Assembly: GCA_035524495.1 (NCBI GenBank)
Contig: DATKOR010000023.1
Coordinates: 3,725-67,724 of the forward strand
DNA from: CAIKZZ01 sp035524495
GTDB taxonomy: Bacteria > Pseudomonadota > Gammaproteobacteria > Steroidobacterales > Steroidobacteraceae
DNA: 64,000 bases
Direction of reading: 5' to 3'
Shown: positions 15,189 through 22,937 of the stretch, in pieces
How positions within the stretch are numbered: the first letter of the stretch is position 1
Layout: every line of letters starts with the position of its first letter
The notes under the pieces: generated by a model
The model's input: only the letters and a program-made list of their open reading frames with translations
Told to the model about the DNA's origin: nothing
Databases searched by the model: none
Program-made: the position numbers and the translations under genes

Positions 15189-15974
15189 ATGAACGCGGCG
15201 GGTCCGCGGCTCGCGGTCGAGGTCGTGACGCTGTTTCCGGACGCGGTCCGGGCGCAGCTCGCCGTCGGCGTCGTCGGGCGTGCGATCGAGCGCGGCATCG
15301 CGCGGGTCGGGGTCGAGGACCCGCGCGCGTACGCCAAGGACGTGCACCGCACGGTCGACGACCGGCCGTACGGCGGCGGGCCGGGCATGGTGCTGAAGGT
15401 CGAGCCGCTCGCGACGGCGATCGCGAGCGCCAGCGCGCGACTGCCGGCCGGGAGCCCGAGGATCTACCTCTCGGCGCAGGGCCGGCGCTTCGACCAGGCC
15501 GCCGCGCGGCGGCTCGCGGGGCTCGGGGGTTTCGTGCTGGTCGCCGGGCGCTACGAGGGCGTCGACGAGCGGCTGGTCGAGGAGGCGATCGACGAGGAAC
15601 TGTCGATCGGCGACTACGTGCTGTCGGGCGGCGAGCTCGCGGCGCTCGTGGTCGTCGACGCGACGCTGCGGCTGCTGCCGGGCGTGCTCGGCGACGCCGA
15701 CTCCGCCGAGCAGGAGTCCTTCGCCGCGGGGCTGCTCGACTGGCCGCACTACACGCGGCCGGACGAGTGGCGCGGGCGCGAGGTGCCGGCGGTGCTGAAG
15801 GGCGGCGACCACGCGGCGATCCGTCGCTGGCGCCTGAAGGAGGCCCTCGGGCGGACGGCCGCCAGGCGCCCGGACCTGTTGGCGGGGCGGGAATTGACGA
15901 GCGAGGAGCAGCGGCTGCTCGCCGAGTATCGAGAGGAACACGAGCCATGCAGAACAAAATCATCCAGGAAATAG
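15189..15974 (+). CDS. trmD: tRNA (guanine-N1-)-methyltransferase TrmD
   Basis: 261 residues, slightly long for the family (about 245-255). SPOUT-fold motifs are present: DRPYGGGPGMVLK, the knot region LSAQGRRFDQ, GRYEGVDERL, SIGDYVLSGGELAAL. It methylates G37 of tRNAs reading CNN codons and prevents +1 frameshifting. A GAGG site precedes the ATG. The 3' end runs 28 nt past the start of rplS, so the C-terminal tail of TrmD is read in another frame across the L19 start. Confidence 0.97.
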   Translation: MNAAGPRLAVEVVTLFPDAVRAQLAVGVVGRAIERGIARVGVEDPRAYAKDVHRTVDDRPYGGGPGMVLKVEPLATAIASASARLPAGSPRIYLSAQGRRFDQAAARRLAGLGGFVLVAGRYEGVDERLVEEAIDEELSIGDYVLSGGELAALVVVDATLRLLPGVLGDADSAEQESFAAGLLDWPHYTRPDEWRGREVPAVLKGGDHAAIRRWRLKEALGRTAARRPDLLAGRELTSEEQRLLAEYREEHEPCRTKSSRK

Positions 15975-16294
15975 AGAAGCGCCAGACGGCGCGCAAGATC
16001 CCCGACTTCGCGCCGGGCGACACGGTCGTCGTCGAGGTCAAGGTCAAGGAAGGCGACCGCGAGCGCGTCCAGGCCTACGAGGGCGTCGTGATCGCGCGCA
16101 GCAACCGCGGCGTGAACTCCTCGTTCACCGTGCGCAAGATCTCGCACGGCGAGGGCGTCGAGCGCGTGTTCCAGACCTACAGCAAGGCGCTCGGCGGCAT
16201 CACCGTCAAGCGCCGCGGCAACGTGCGCCGCGCCAAGCTCTACTTCCTGCGCGATCGCTCCGGCAAGTCGGCGCGCATCGAAGAGAAGGTCTGA
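15947..16294 (+). CDS. rplS: 50S ribosomal protein L19
   Basis: 115 residues, standard for bL19: IIQEIEKRQTARKIPDFAPGD, EGVVIARSNRGVNSSFTVRK, KLYFLRDRSGKSARI. The ATG at 15947 lies inside trmD (28-nt overlap), preceded by GAGAGGAA at about 15930. A strong hairpin terminator follows at 16322. bL19 sits at the interface of the subunits. Confidence 0.98.
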   Translation: MQNKIIQEIEKRQTARKIPDFAPGDTVVVEVKVKEGDRERVQAYEGVVIARSNRGVNSSFTVRKISHGEGVERVFQTYSKALGGITVKRRGNVRRAKLYFLRDRSGKSARIEEKV

Positions 16295-16321
16295 GCCGCC
16301 GCGCGCCATCCGGCGCGCAGT

Positions 16322-16367
16322 CCCGGGGCCAGCGCGGACGCCCGTCCGGCTGGCCCCGGGTCGTTTT
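16322..16367 (+). terminator. Rho-independent terminator after rplS
   Basis: A 12-bp perfect stem (16322-16333 with 16349-16360) and 15-nt loop, followed by TCGTTTT. It ends the ffh-rplS operon 28 nt after the rplS stop. Confidence 0.88.
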
Positions 16368-16449
16368 GGGCCCGATCGCGCTGAGCGCTCGCGCGGGCGC
16401 CCCGATACACTGAGCGCCGGCGCCGCGGGGCGCCGCGCCGGGAGAGATC

Positions 16450-18303
16450 ATGGGCGTCGTCGGTCGTCTGTTGCACGGAGTGTGGCGCTTCCTCGACGGG
16501 TTGCGCCGGGTGCTGCACCTCGTGCTGCTGCTGTTCCTGCTGGCCATCGTCTGGGCCGCCGCGCGCCATCCGCTGCCGCTCGTGCCGGCGAAGGCCGCGC
16601 TCGTCGTCAGGCCGGAGGGACGACTCGTCGAGCAGCTGACGGGCAGTCCCTTCGACCGCTCGATCGGGCTCTTGAGCGGCGACCACGAGCCCGAGACGCT
16701 GGTGCGCGACCTCGTCGAGGCGATCCGCGCGGCCGGCAAGGACGAGCGCATCCAGGTGCTGGTGCTCGACCCCGCGCAGCTCGGCGGCGGCGGCCTCACC
16801 AAGCTGCGGGCGATCGCCGATGCGGTGCAGGACTTCAGGCGCACCGGCAAGCGCGTCCTGTCCTACGCCCGCTACGCGAGCCAGGAGCAGTACTACCTGA
16901 TGGCGCAGGCGGACGAGGCCTACCTCGAGCCGACCGGCGCCATCGGCGTGATCGGCTATGCCGCCTACGGGCTCTACTTCCACGACGCGCTCGAGCGCCT
17001 CGGCGTCGAGGTCAACGTGTTCCGGGTCGGCACGCACAAGTCCTTCACCGAGCCCTTCACGCGCCAGGACATGTCGCCGGAGGACCGGGAGCAGACGCGC
17101 GAGTGGCTGATGCCGCTGTGGCAGGCGTACGCGAACGGCGTCGAGACGGCGCGCAAGCTGCCCGCCGGCACGCTCGATGCGTTCATCGCCGAGGCGGTGC
17201 CGTCCTTGAAGGCCGCCGACGGCGACGAGGCGCGCCTCGCCGAGGAGCGCCACCTGATCACCGGCCGCAAGACGGCGCTCGAGTTCGAGCGCCTGCTGGT
17301 CGCGCTGGTCGGCGAGGACCACACGAGCCACTCGTTCAACGCGATCGAGGCGTCCGACTACCTGACCGCGATCCGGCCCGAGGCAGCGCTCAAGCGCCAC
17401 CCGGCCGGCGAGGTGGCGGTGCTGGTCGCGGCCGGCAACATCGTCGATGGCGAGCGGCCGGCCGGCGAGATCGGCGGCGACAGCTTCGCCGAGATCGTGC
17501 GCGGCGCGCGCTACGACGAGGACGTCAAGGCCGTGGTGCTGCGTATCGACAGCGGCGGCGGCAGCATGATGGCCTCCGAGGTCATCCGCCAGGAAGTCGC
17601 GGCGCTGAAGGCCGCCGGCAAGCCCGTCGTCGCCTCGTTCTCAAGCGTCGCGGCCTCCGGCGGCTACTACATCGCGATGGACGCCGACCGCATCGTCGCG
17701 ACGCCGACGACGATCACGGGCTCGATCGGCGTCTTCGGGCTCGTGCCGACCTTCGAGAAGACGATCGGCAAGCTCGGCGTCGCGAGCGATGGCGTCGCGA
17801 CCTCGAAGCTCGCGGGCTCGATGCACCTTGAGCGCGCGCTCGCGCCGGAGGCCAAGGACGTGCTGCAGCTCGGCGTCGAGCACGCCTACCGCGACTTCGT
17901 CGCGCGCGTCGCGGCGGCGCGCCACAAGACGCCGGCGCAGATCGAGGCCGTCGCCGAGGGCCGCGTGTACATCGCGCCGCGCGCGACCGAGCTCGGCCTC
18001 GTCGACGAGCTCGGCGACCTCGACAGCGCCGTCAAGGCGGCCGCCGAGCTCGCCAAGCTCGCGCCCGGCAAGTACGAGGTGACGTTCCGCGAGAAGGAGC
18101 TGAGCTGGAGGGAGCGGCTGCTGCGCGAGCTGCGCGCCGAGGGCCAGTCGGCGCTCGCGCGGCTCGGCCTTGCGCCGCAGGCGCCGCAGGCGCCGCGGGC
18201 GCTGCGTCCCGTGCTCGGCACGTTCGAGCGCCAGCTGCAGGCGCTCGGCGCGCTCAACGACCCGCGCCAGCTCTACAGCTACTGCGGCTGCGTCGCCGAC
18301 TGA
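16450..18303 (+). CDS. sppA: Signal peptide peptidase SppA, 67 kDa type
   Basis: 617 residues, the long two-repeat form found in Gram-negative bacteria. One N-terminal membrane anchor (about 18-42, VLHLVLLLFLLAIVWA) is followed by two S49 repeats. The catalytic Lys197 (GTHKSFTEPF) is in the first repeat and the nucleophile Ser403 (VAASGGYY) in the second, both matching E. coli SppA. The enzyme degrades cleaved signal peptides in the inner membrane. GGGAG precedes the ATG, and TACACT at 16406-16411 is a plausible -10. The stop lies 6 nt from the convergent tdh stop with no terminator between. Confidence 0.96.
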   Translation: MGVVGRLLHGVWRFLDGLRRVLHLVLLLFLLAIVWAAARHPLPLVPAKAALVVRPEGRLVEQLTGSPFDRSIGLLSGDHEPETLVRDLVEAIRAAGKDERIQVLVLDPAQLGGGGLTKLRAIADAVQDFRRTGKRVLSYARYASQEQYYLMAQADEAYLEPTGAIGVIGYAAYGLYFHDALERLGVEVNVFRVGTHKSFTEPFTRQDMSPEDREQTREWLMPLWQAYANGVETARKLPAGTLDAFIAEAVPSLKAADGDEARLAEERHLITGRKTALEFERLLVALVGEDHTSHSFNAIEASDYLTAIRPEAALKRHPAGEVAVLVAAGNIVDGERPAGEIGGDSFAEIVRGARYDEDVKAVVLRIDSGGGSMMASEVIRQEVAALKAAGKPVVASFSSVAASGGYYIAMDADRIVATPTTITGSIGVFGLVPTFEKTIGKLGVASDGVATSKLAGSMHLERALAPEAKDVLQLGVEHAYRDFVARVAAARHKTPAQIEAVAEGRVYIAPRATELGLVDELGDLDSAVKAAAELAKLAPGKYEVTFREKELSWRERLLRELRAEGQSALARLGLAPQAPQAPRALRPVLGTFERQLQALGALNDPRQLYSYCGCVAD

Positions 18304-18309
18304 GCGGCC

Positions 18310-19338
18310 TCAGCGGTTCCAGTCGAGGATCACCTTGCCGCTGTGTCCCGAGGCCATCGTCTCGAAGCCCTCGCGGTAGTCATCGACGGCGAGGCGGTGG
18401 GTGATGACCGGCGAGATGTCGAGCCCGCTCTGCAGCATGCTCGCCATCTTGTACCAGGTCTCGAACATCTCCCGGCCGTAAACGCCCTTCAGCACCAGGC
18501 CCTTGAAGATCACCTCGTCCCAGTGGATGCCGGTGTCCTGCGGCATGATGCCGAGCAGCGCCACGCTGCCGCCGTGGTGCATCGTGCGCAACAGCTCGCG
18601 AAACGCCGACGGCACGCCCGACATCTCCATGCCGACGTCGAAGCCTTCCTCCATGCCAAGCTCGCGCATCGCGCCGTCGATCGGTTCGCTGCGCACGTCG
18701 AGCGCGCGCGAGGCGCCCATCCGGCGGGCGAGCCCCAGCCGGTAGGGATTGACGTCGGTGATCACGATGTGGCGCGCGCCGACGTGGCGCGCGATCGCGA
18801 CCGCCATGATGCCGATCGGCCCCGCGCCCGTGATCAGCACGTCCTCGCCGACCAGGCTGAACGAGAGCGCGGTGTGCGTGGCGTTGCCGAAGGGGTCGAG
18901 GATCGAGGCGATCTCGTCGCTGATCGCCGCCGGCAGCTTGAAGACGTTCGCGGCCGGCAGCGACATGTACTCGGCGAAGCAGCCCGGGCGGTTGACGCCG
19001 ACCCCGACGGTGTTGCGGCACAGGTGGCGCCGCCCGGCGCGGCAGTTGCGGCAGTAGCCGCAGGTGATGTGGCCCTCGCCCGAGACCCGGTCGCCGACGC
19101 TCAGGCCGCGCACCTCGCTGCCGAGCTCGATGATCTCGCCGCAGTACTCGTGGCCGACGGCCATGGGCACCTTGATGGTGCGCTGCGCCCAGTCGTCCCA
19201 GTGCCAGATGTGCATGTCGGTGCCGCAGATCGCGGTCTTGCGCATCTTGATCAGCACGTCGTTGGGGCCGATCGTCGGCTCCGGCACGTCCTGCATCCAG
19301 ATGCCGGGTTCGGCGCGGGCCTTGACCAGAGCTTTCAT
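18310..19338 (-). CDS. tdh: L-threonine 3-dehydrogenase
   Basis: 342 residues, the standard TDH length. Zn-dependent medium-chain dehydrogenase with catalytic Cys in AICGTDMHIW, GHEYCGEI, a structural zinc site (CGYCRNCRAGRRHLC), and a Rossmann motif GAGPIG. It oxidises threonine to 2-amino-3-ketobutyrate with NAD+. It sits 8 nt after kbl, whose product completes the pathway to glycine and acetyl-CoA. The start at ATG 19338 gives the conserved MKALVK N-terminus. Confidence 0.97.
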   Translation of the reverse strand: MKALVKARAEPGIWMQDVPEPTIGPNDVLIKMRKTAICGTDMHIWHWDDWAQRTIKVPMAVGHEYCGEIIELGSEVRGLSVGDRVSGEGHITCGYCRNCRAGRRHLCRNTVGVGVNRPGCFAEYMSLPAANVFKLPAAISDEIASILDPFGNATHTALSFSLVGEDVLITGAGPIGIMAVAIARHVGARHIVITDVNPYRLGLARRMGASRALDVRSEPIDGAMRELGMEEGFDVGMEMSGVPSAFRELLRTMHHGGSVALLGIMPQDTGIHWDEVIFKGLVLKGVYGREMFETWYKMASMLQSGLDISPVITHRLAVDDYREGFETMASGHSGKVILDWNR

Positions 19339-19346
19339 GGGGTGGT

Positions 19347-20540
19347 TTACCTCGCGATGACGCCGAGCTCGCGGCCGGCGGTCGCAAACGCATCGATCGC
19401 GCGCTCGAGGTCCGCGCGGCTGTGCGCGGCGTTCATCTGCGTGCGGATCCGGGCCTGGCCCTTCGGCACGACCGGGAACGAGAAGCCGATCACGTAGACG
19501 CCGAGCTCGAGCAGCCGCTCGGCCATGCGCACCGCGAGCGCCGCGTCGCCGAGCATCACCGGGATGATCGGATGCTCGCCCGGCACCAGCGTGAAGCCGA
19601 GCGCGCCGAGCCCGGCGCGAAACAGCCGCGCATTGTCCGCGAGCTGGCGGCGCAGCGCATCGCCCTCGGCGACGAGGTCGAGGACGCGCAGCGTCGTCGC
19701 CACGATCACCGGCGGCACCGAGTTTGAGAAGAGGTACGGGCGCGAGCGCTGCCTCAGCCACTCGATCGCGCGCGCCCGCCCGGCGACGTAGCCGCCGGCG
19801 GCGCCGCCGAGCGCCTTGCCGAGCGTGCCGGTCAGGAGGTCGACCTTGCCCATGACGCCGGCGCGCTCATGCGAGCCGCGGCCGCCGGCGCCGACGAATC
19901 CGGTGGCATGCGAGTCGTCGACCGCGACCAGCGCGCCGTGGCGCGCGGCGAGCGCGCAGATCTGATCGAGCGGGGCGAACGTCCCGTCCATCGAGAACAC
20001 GCCGTCGGTGACGATCAGCCGCGTGCGCGCGCCCTTGGCCTCGCCGAGCCGCGCTTCGAGCTCGCTCATGTCGCGGTTGGCGTAGCGGAACTTCTGCGCC
20101 TTGCAGAGCCGGATGCCGTCGATGATCGAGGCGTGGTTGAGCGCGTCGGAGATCACGGCGTCCTGCTCGCCGAGCAGCGTCTCGAAGAGCCCGCCGTTCG
20201 CGTCGAAGCACGAGGAGTAGAGGATCGCATCCTCGGTGCCGAGGAAGGCGGCGAGGCGCCGCTCGAGCTCCTTGTGCACCGCGTGGGTGCCGCAGATGAA
20301 GCGCACCGAGGCCATGCCGTAGCCATAACGGTCGAGCGCGCGGTGCGCGGCCTCGCGCACCGCCGGGTGCGAGGCGAGCCCGAGGTAGTTGTTGGCGCAG
20401 AGGTTGACGACCTCGCGGCCGTCGGCGCCGCGGATCACCGCGGCCTGCGGCGAGCCGAGCTCGCGCTCCACCTTGTACAGGCCCTGCTCGCGCAGCGCCG
20501 CGAGCTCCGTCGTCAGACGCTCGTAGAAGGCCGGATCCAT
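19347..20540 (-). CDS. kbl: 2-amino-3-ketobutyrate CoA ligase (glycine C-acetyltransferase)
   Basis: 397 residues, alpha-oxoamine synthase family of PLP enzymes. Visible are NNYLGLASHP, SVRFICGTHAVHKELE, DDSHATGFVG and the PLP lysine in LTGTLGKALGGAAGG. It cleaves 2-amino-3-ketobutyrate with CoA to glycine and acetyl-CoA. With tdh it forms a two-gene threonine catabolic operon. A minus-strand -10-like TATACT lies at 20576-20571, about 30 nt before the start. It is divergent from the S4-domain gene. Confidence 0.97.
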   Translation of the reverse strand: MDPAFYERLTTELAALREQGLYKVERELGSPQAAVIRGADGREVVNLCANNYLGLASHPAVREAAHRALDRYGYGMASVRFICGTHAVHKELERRLAAFLGTEDAILYSSCFDANGGLFETLLGEQDAVISDALNHASIIDGIRLCKAQKFRYANRDMSELEARLGEAKGARTRLIVTDGVFSMDGTFAPLDQICALAARHGALVAVDDSHATGFVGAGGRGSHERAGVMGKVDLLTGTLGKALGGAAGGYVAGRARAIEWLRQRSRPYLFSNSVPPVIVATTLRVLDLVAEGDALRRQLADNARLFRAGLGALGFTLVPGEHPIIPVMLGDAALAVRMAERLLELGVYVIGFSFPVVPKGQARIRTQMNAAHSRADLERAIDAFATAGRELGVIAR

Positions 20541-20607
20541 CCGTCTTGCCTGTTGCCCGAAGGGGCCGCAAGTATAGGCAATAATGGCGTCGGCGAGGGC
20601 CGGCGGA

Positions 20608-21042
20608 ATGGCAGACAGGGACGCACCGGACGAGGACGAGGGGGCGGGCGCTGAGCAGCGCCTGCGCCTCGACCGCTGGCTGTGGTGCGCGCGATTTTAC
20701 AAAAGCCGCTCGCTGGCGGCCGCCGCGGTCGCGGGCGGCCACGTCCACCTGAACGGCGCGCGCGTCAAGCCCGCGCATGTGGTCCGGGTCGGCGATGCGC
20801 TCACGCTGACGCTCGGCGGCCGCGACCGCGATCTCGAGGTCAGCGCGATCCCCGAGCGCCGCGGGCCCGCGACCGAGGCGCGCCGCTGCTACCGCGAGAG
20901 CGAGGCGAGCCTCGCGCGCGGCGCGCGCCAGGCCGAGGCGCAGCGCCTCGCCGCGCTCACGACGCCGCGTCCCGACGGACGCCCCGACAAGAAGGAGCGC
21001 CGCGCGCTCTACGAGCTCGCGCGCCGCCACGGGCGGCGCTAG
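20608..21042 (+). CDS. hslR: S4-domain RNA-binding heat shock protein 15 family
   Basis: 144 residues. The S4 domain spans about 18-80 (LRLDRWLWCARFYKSRSLA, GGHVHLNGARVKPAHVVRVGD), and a basic C-terminal tail follows. In E. coli Hsp15 binds free 50S subunits carrying stalled peptidyl-tRNA and helps recycle them. An in-frame ATG at 20584 lies inside a -10-like AATAAT (20580-20585), so the ATG at 20608 is preferred. The stop is the shared CTAG with the convergent thioredoxin gene (21039-21042). Confidence 0.9.
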   Translation: MADRDAPDEDEGAGAEQRLRLDRWLWCARFYKSRSLAAAAVAGGHVHLNGARVKPAHVVRVGDALTLTLGGRDRDLEVSAIPERRGPATEARRCYRESEASLARGARQAEAQRLAALTTPRPDGRPDKKERRALYELARRHGRR

Positions 21043-21866
21043 TGCATCAGCGAGGCCATGCGCCGGCGGCTGCGCGCGACGAGCTCGTGCTCGTCGCCGA
21101 GCAGCGTGAACGCGGCCTTCAGCGTGCGCGGCAGCGTCCGGTCGCGCGGCGCGGCACTTAAGAGCCCGAGCCACGCGTCGAGCGCCTCGGCGTGACGCCC
21201 GGCGAGGAACTCGCGGGCCGCCGCCGCCTCGCGTGCCGCGCTCGTTCCCGCCTCGGCGACCACCCCGGCGCTCTGCGCGAGCTCGAGGCGCGCGCGCCGC
21301 GCCGCGAGCGCGCCATCCGCGGCGAGCGTCACCGGTGCCGCGTCGAGCCGCGCCGCGGCGGACTCGAGCCGGCCGGCGTCGATCTCGACGTCGATGAGCG
21401 CGAGCAGGTGCTCGGCGCGCCCGGGCTCGGCGGCGACGAGCCGCGCCAGCGCCGCGACCGCGCCGTCGACGTCGCCGGCGCGCGCGGCGGCGAGCGCCGC
21501 GGCGCGCTCGCGATCCGACGGCTGCTCGAGGTGGCGCTCGATCAGCACGCGGATCACGGCCTCGGGCTGCGCGCCGACGAGCGCGTCGGCGAGCGCGCCG
21601 CCCTTGAACAGCGCGAGCGTCGGCAGACTGCGCACGCCGTAGCGCGCGGCGACCTCGGGCTCGGCGTCGGTATCGAGCTTGACGACCTCGGCGCGCCCGG
21701 CGTACTCGGCGGCGAGGCGCTCGAGCACCGGCGCGACCATGCGGCACGGGCCGCACCAGGCGGCCCAGAAGTCGACGACGACCGGCCGCGTGCCCGAGCG
21801 CTCGAGCACCTCGGTCGCGAAGCTCGCGCCGCTCACCGCACGCACGACCGGTTCGGGCTCGTTCAT
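21039..21866 (-). CDS. cnoX: Thioredoxin-domain co-chaperone (CnoX/YbbN/Trx-SC-like)
   Basis: 275 residues. An N-terminal thioredoxin domain (about 10-115) has the active CGPC motif (WAAWCGPCRMVAPVL) and the cis-Pro loop RSLPTLALFK. A TPR-like helical C-terminal half follows (about 120-275, Ala/Arg/Leu-rich). CnoX proteins hold unfolded clients for GroEL under oxidative stress; E. coli CnoX has lost the redox Cys pair but this one keeps it, as in Caulobacter. The start at 21866 has GGGGAG upstream; a start 17 codons further back lacks one. Confidence 0.88.
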   Translation of the reverse strand: MNEPEPVVRAVSGASFATEVLERSGTRPVVVDFWAAWCGPCRMVAPVLERLAAEYAGRAEVVKLDTDAEPEVAARYGVRSLPTLALFKGGALADALVGAQPEAVIRVLIERHLEQPSDRERAAALAAARAGDVDGAVAALARLVAAEPGRAEHLLALIDVEIDAGRLESAAARLDAAPVTLAADGALAARRARLELAQSAGVVAEAGTSAAREAAAAREFLAGRHAEALDAWLGLLSAAPRDRTLPRTLKAAFTLLGDEHELVARSRRRMASLMH

Positions 21867-21934
21867 CTCGGCTCCCCTGCGTCGCGCGAGAGTGCGGGCA
21901 CGCGCGGCGAGTATCAAGGGGTCGGGGCCCGTGG

Positions 21935-21940
21935 GATACT
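21935..21940 (+). promoter_or_regulatory. Candidate -10 element of the Nudix gene
   Basis: GATACT, a 4/6 match, ends 6 nt before the GTG at 21947 with no Shine-Dalgarno between. This is the same layout as radA, sixA and the DUF1249 gene. Confidence 0.35.
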
Positions 21941-21946
21941 CGCCGC

Positions 21947-22357
21947 GTGCCGCGACCCACGACGCCGCCCGTCGCCGCCGACGTGATCATCGAGCTCGAC
22001 GACCGGCCGGGCCGGCCGATCGTGCTCATCGAGCGGCGCTTCCCGCCGCCCGGCTGGGCGCTTCCCGGCGGCTTCGTCGAGATCGGCGAGACGGTCGAGG
22101 CGGCGGCGGTGCGCGAGGCGCGCGAGGAGACGGGCCTGGACGTCGAGCTCACGGCGCTGCTCGGCGTCTACTCCGACCCGGCGCGCGACCCGCGCGGCCA
22201 CACGATCGGCATCGTCTACGTCGCGCGCGCCCGCGGCACGCCCTGCGCCGCGGACGATGCCAAGAACGTCGCGATCGTCGACCCGGCGCAGCCGCCCCCG
22301 CTCGCGTTCGACCACGCGCGCATCCTCGGCGACTACCTCGCGCGCCGGCGCGGCTGA
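21947..22357 (+). CDS. Nudix hydrolase
   Basis: 136 residues. The Nudix box is complete: GGFVEIGETVEAAAVREA followed by REETG. The family hydrolyses nucleoside diphosphates linked to other groups; sequence alone does not give the substrate, though the short ADP-ribose-pyrophosphatase-like form (VDVIIELDD start, PPPGWALPGG) is common for housecleaning or NAD-related members. GTG start at 21947, no visible ribosome-binding site. It is transcribed away from the thioredoxin gene and converges with the lrp-like gene, 6 nt apart. Confidence 0.9.
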   Translation: MPRPTTPPVAADVIIELDDRPGRPIVLIERRFPPPGWALPGGFVEIGETVEAAAVREAREETGLDVELTALLGVYSDPARDPRGHTIGIVYVARARGTPCAADDAKNVAIVDPAQPPPLAFDHARILGDYLARRRG

Positions 22358-22363
22358 GCCGGC

Positions 22364-22834
22364 TCAGCGCTCGTCGATCGGGATCGCGCGCGTCGACTTC
22401 ACCTCTTCCATGACGACGTACGTGTGCGTCTGCTCCACGCCCGCGAGCGCCGCGAGCTCCTCCAGGAAGCGCCGGTACGCGCCCATGTCGCCGGTGCGCA
22501 CCTTGAGCAGGTAGTCGAAGCCGCCGGCGACCATGTGGCATTCCTGGACGGGTTCGAGGCCGATCACGCCGTCGCGGAAGCGGTTGAAGACGTCGGGCGT
22601 CGTGCGGTCGAGCTGCACCTCGACGAAGGCGATGAGCCCGGCGCCGAGCTTCGCGGGGTCGAGGTCGGCGGCGTAGCCGCGGATGTACCCTTCGCGCTCG
22701 AGGCGGCGCACGCGCTCGAAGCAGGGCGTCGGGCTCAGGTGCACGCGCCGCCCGAGCTCGGCGACCGACAGGCGCCCGTCCGCCTGCAGCAGCGCGAGCA
22801 GCCGTCGGTCGATCCGGTCCAGCGAGTCCGCCAT
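22364..22834 (-). CDS. Lrp/AsnC-family transcriptional regulator, probable regulator of putA
   Basis: 156 residues. A helix-turn-helix (about 6-55, LDRIDRRLLALLQADGRLS, LGRRVHLSPTPCFERVRRLE) is followed by a RAM/Lrp ligand-binding domain (about 65-150, GLIAFVEVQLDR, VQECHMVAGGFDYLLKVR). Lrp proteins form octamers that sense amino acids. It is divergent from putA across a 103-bp region holding a 36-bp inverted repeat, so it is the likely proline-responsive regulator (PutR-like). The ATG at 22834 has GGAG 8 nt upstream; the ATG 12 nt earlier has none. Confidence 0.92.
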   Translation of the reverse strand: MADSLDRIDRRLLALLQADGRLSVAELGRRVHLSPTPCFERVRRLEREGYIRGYAADLDPAKLGAGLIAFVEVQLDRTTPDVFNRFRDGVIGLEPVQECHMVAGGFDYLLKVRTGDMGAYRRFLEELAALAGVEQTHTYVVMEEVKSTRAIPIDER

Positions 22835-22862
22835 GGGGTGCTCCATATGCGGTCGAATCGCC

Positions 22863-22898
22863 CTGTAGCCTAATCCATTACGGATGAATCATCTACAG
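22863..22898. promoter_or_regulatory. Probable Lrp-type operator between the regulator and putA
   Basis: Inverted repeat CTGTAG (22863-22868) and CTACAG (22893-22898) around an AT-rich core that contains a second, slightly offset repeat, ATCC and GGAT (22873-22876, 22882-22885). The region is strikingly AT-rich for this genome. It lies 40 nt before putA and 28 nt before the regulator start, fitting autoregulation plus putA control. Confidence 0.6.
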
Positions 22899-22937
22899 AA
22901 CGCCAACTAGAGTAGTCGGATCACGCAGGGGGACCCG

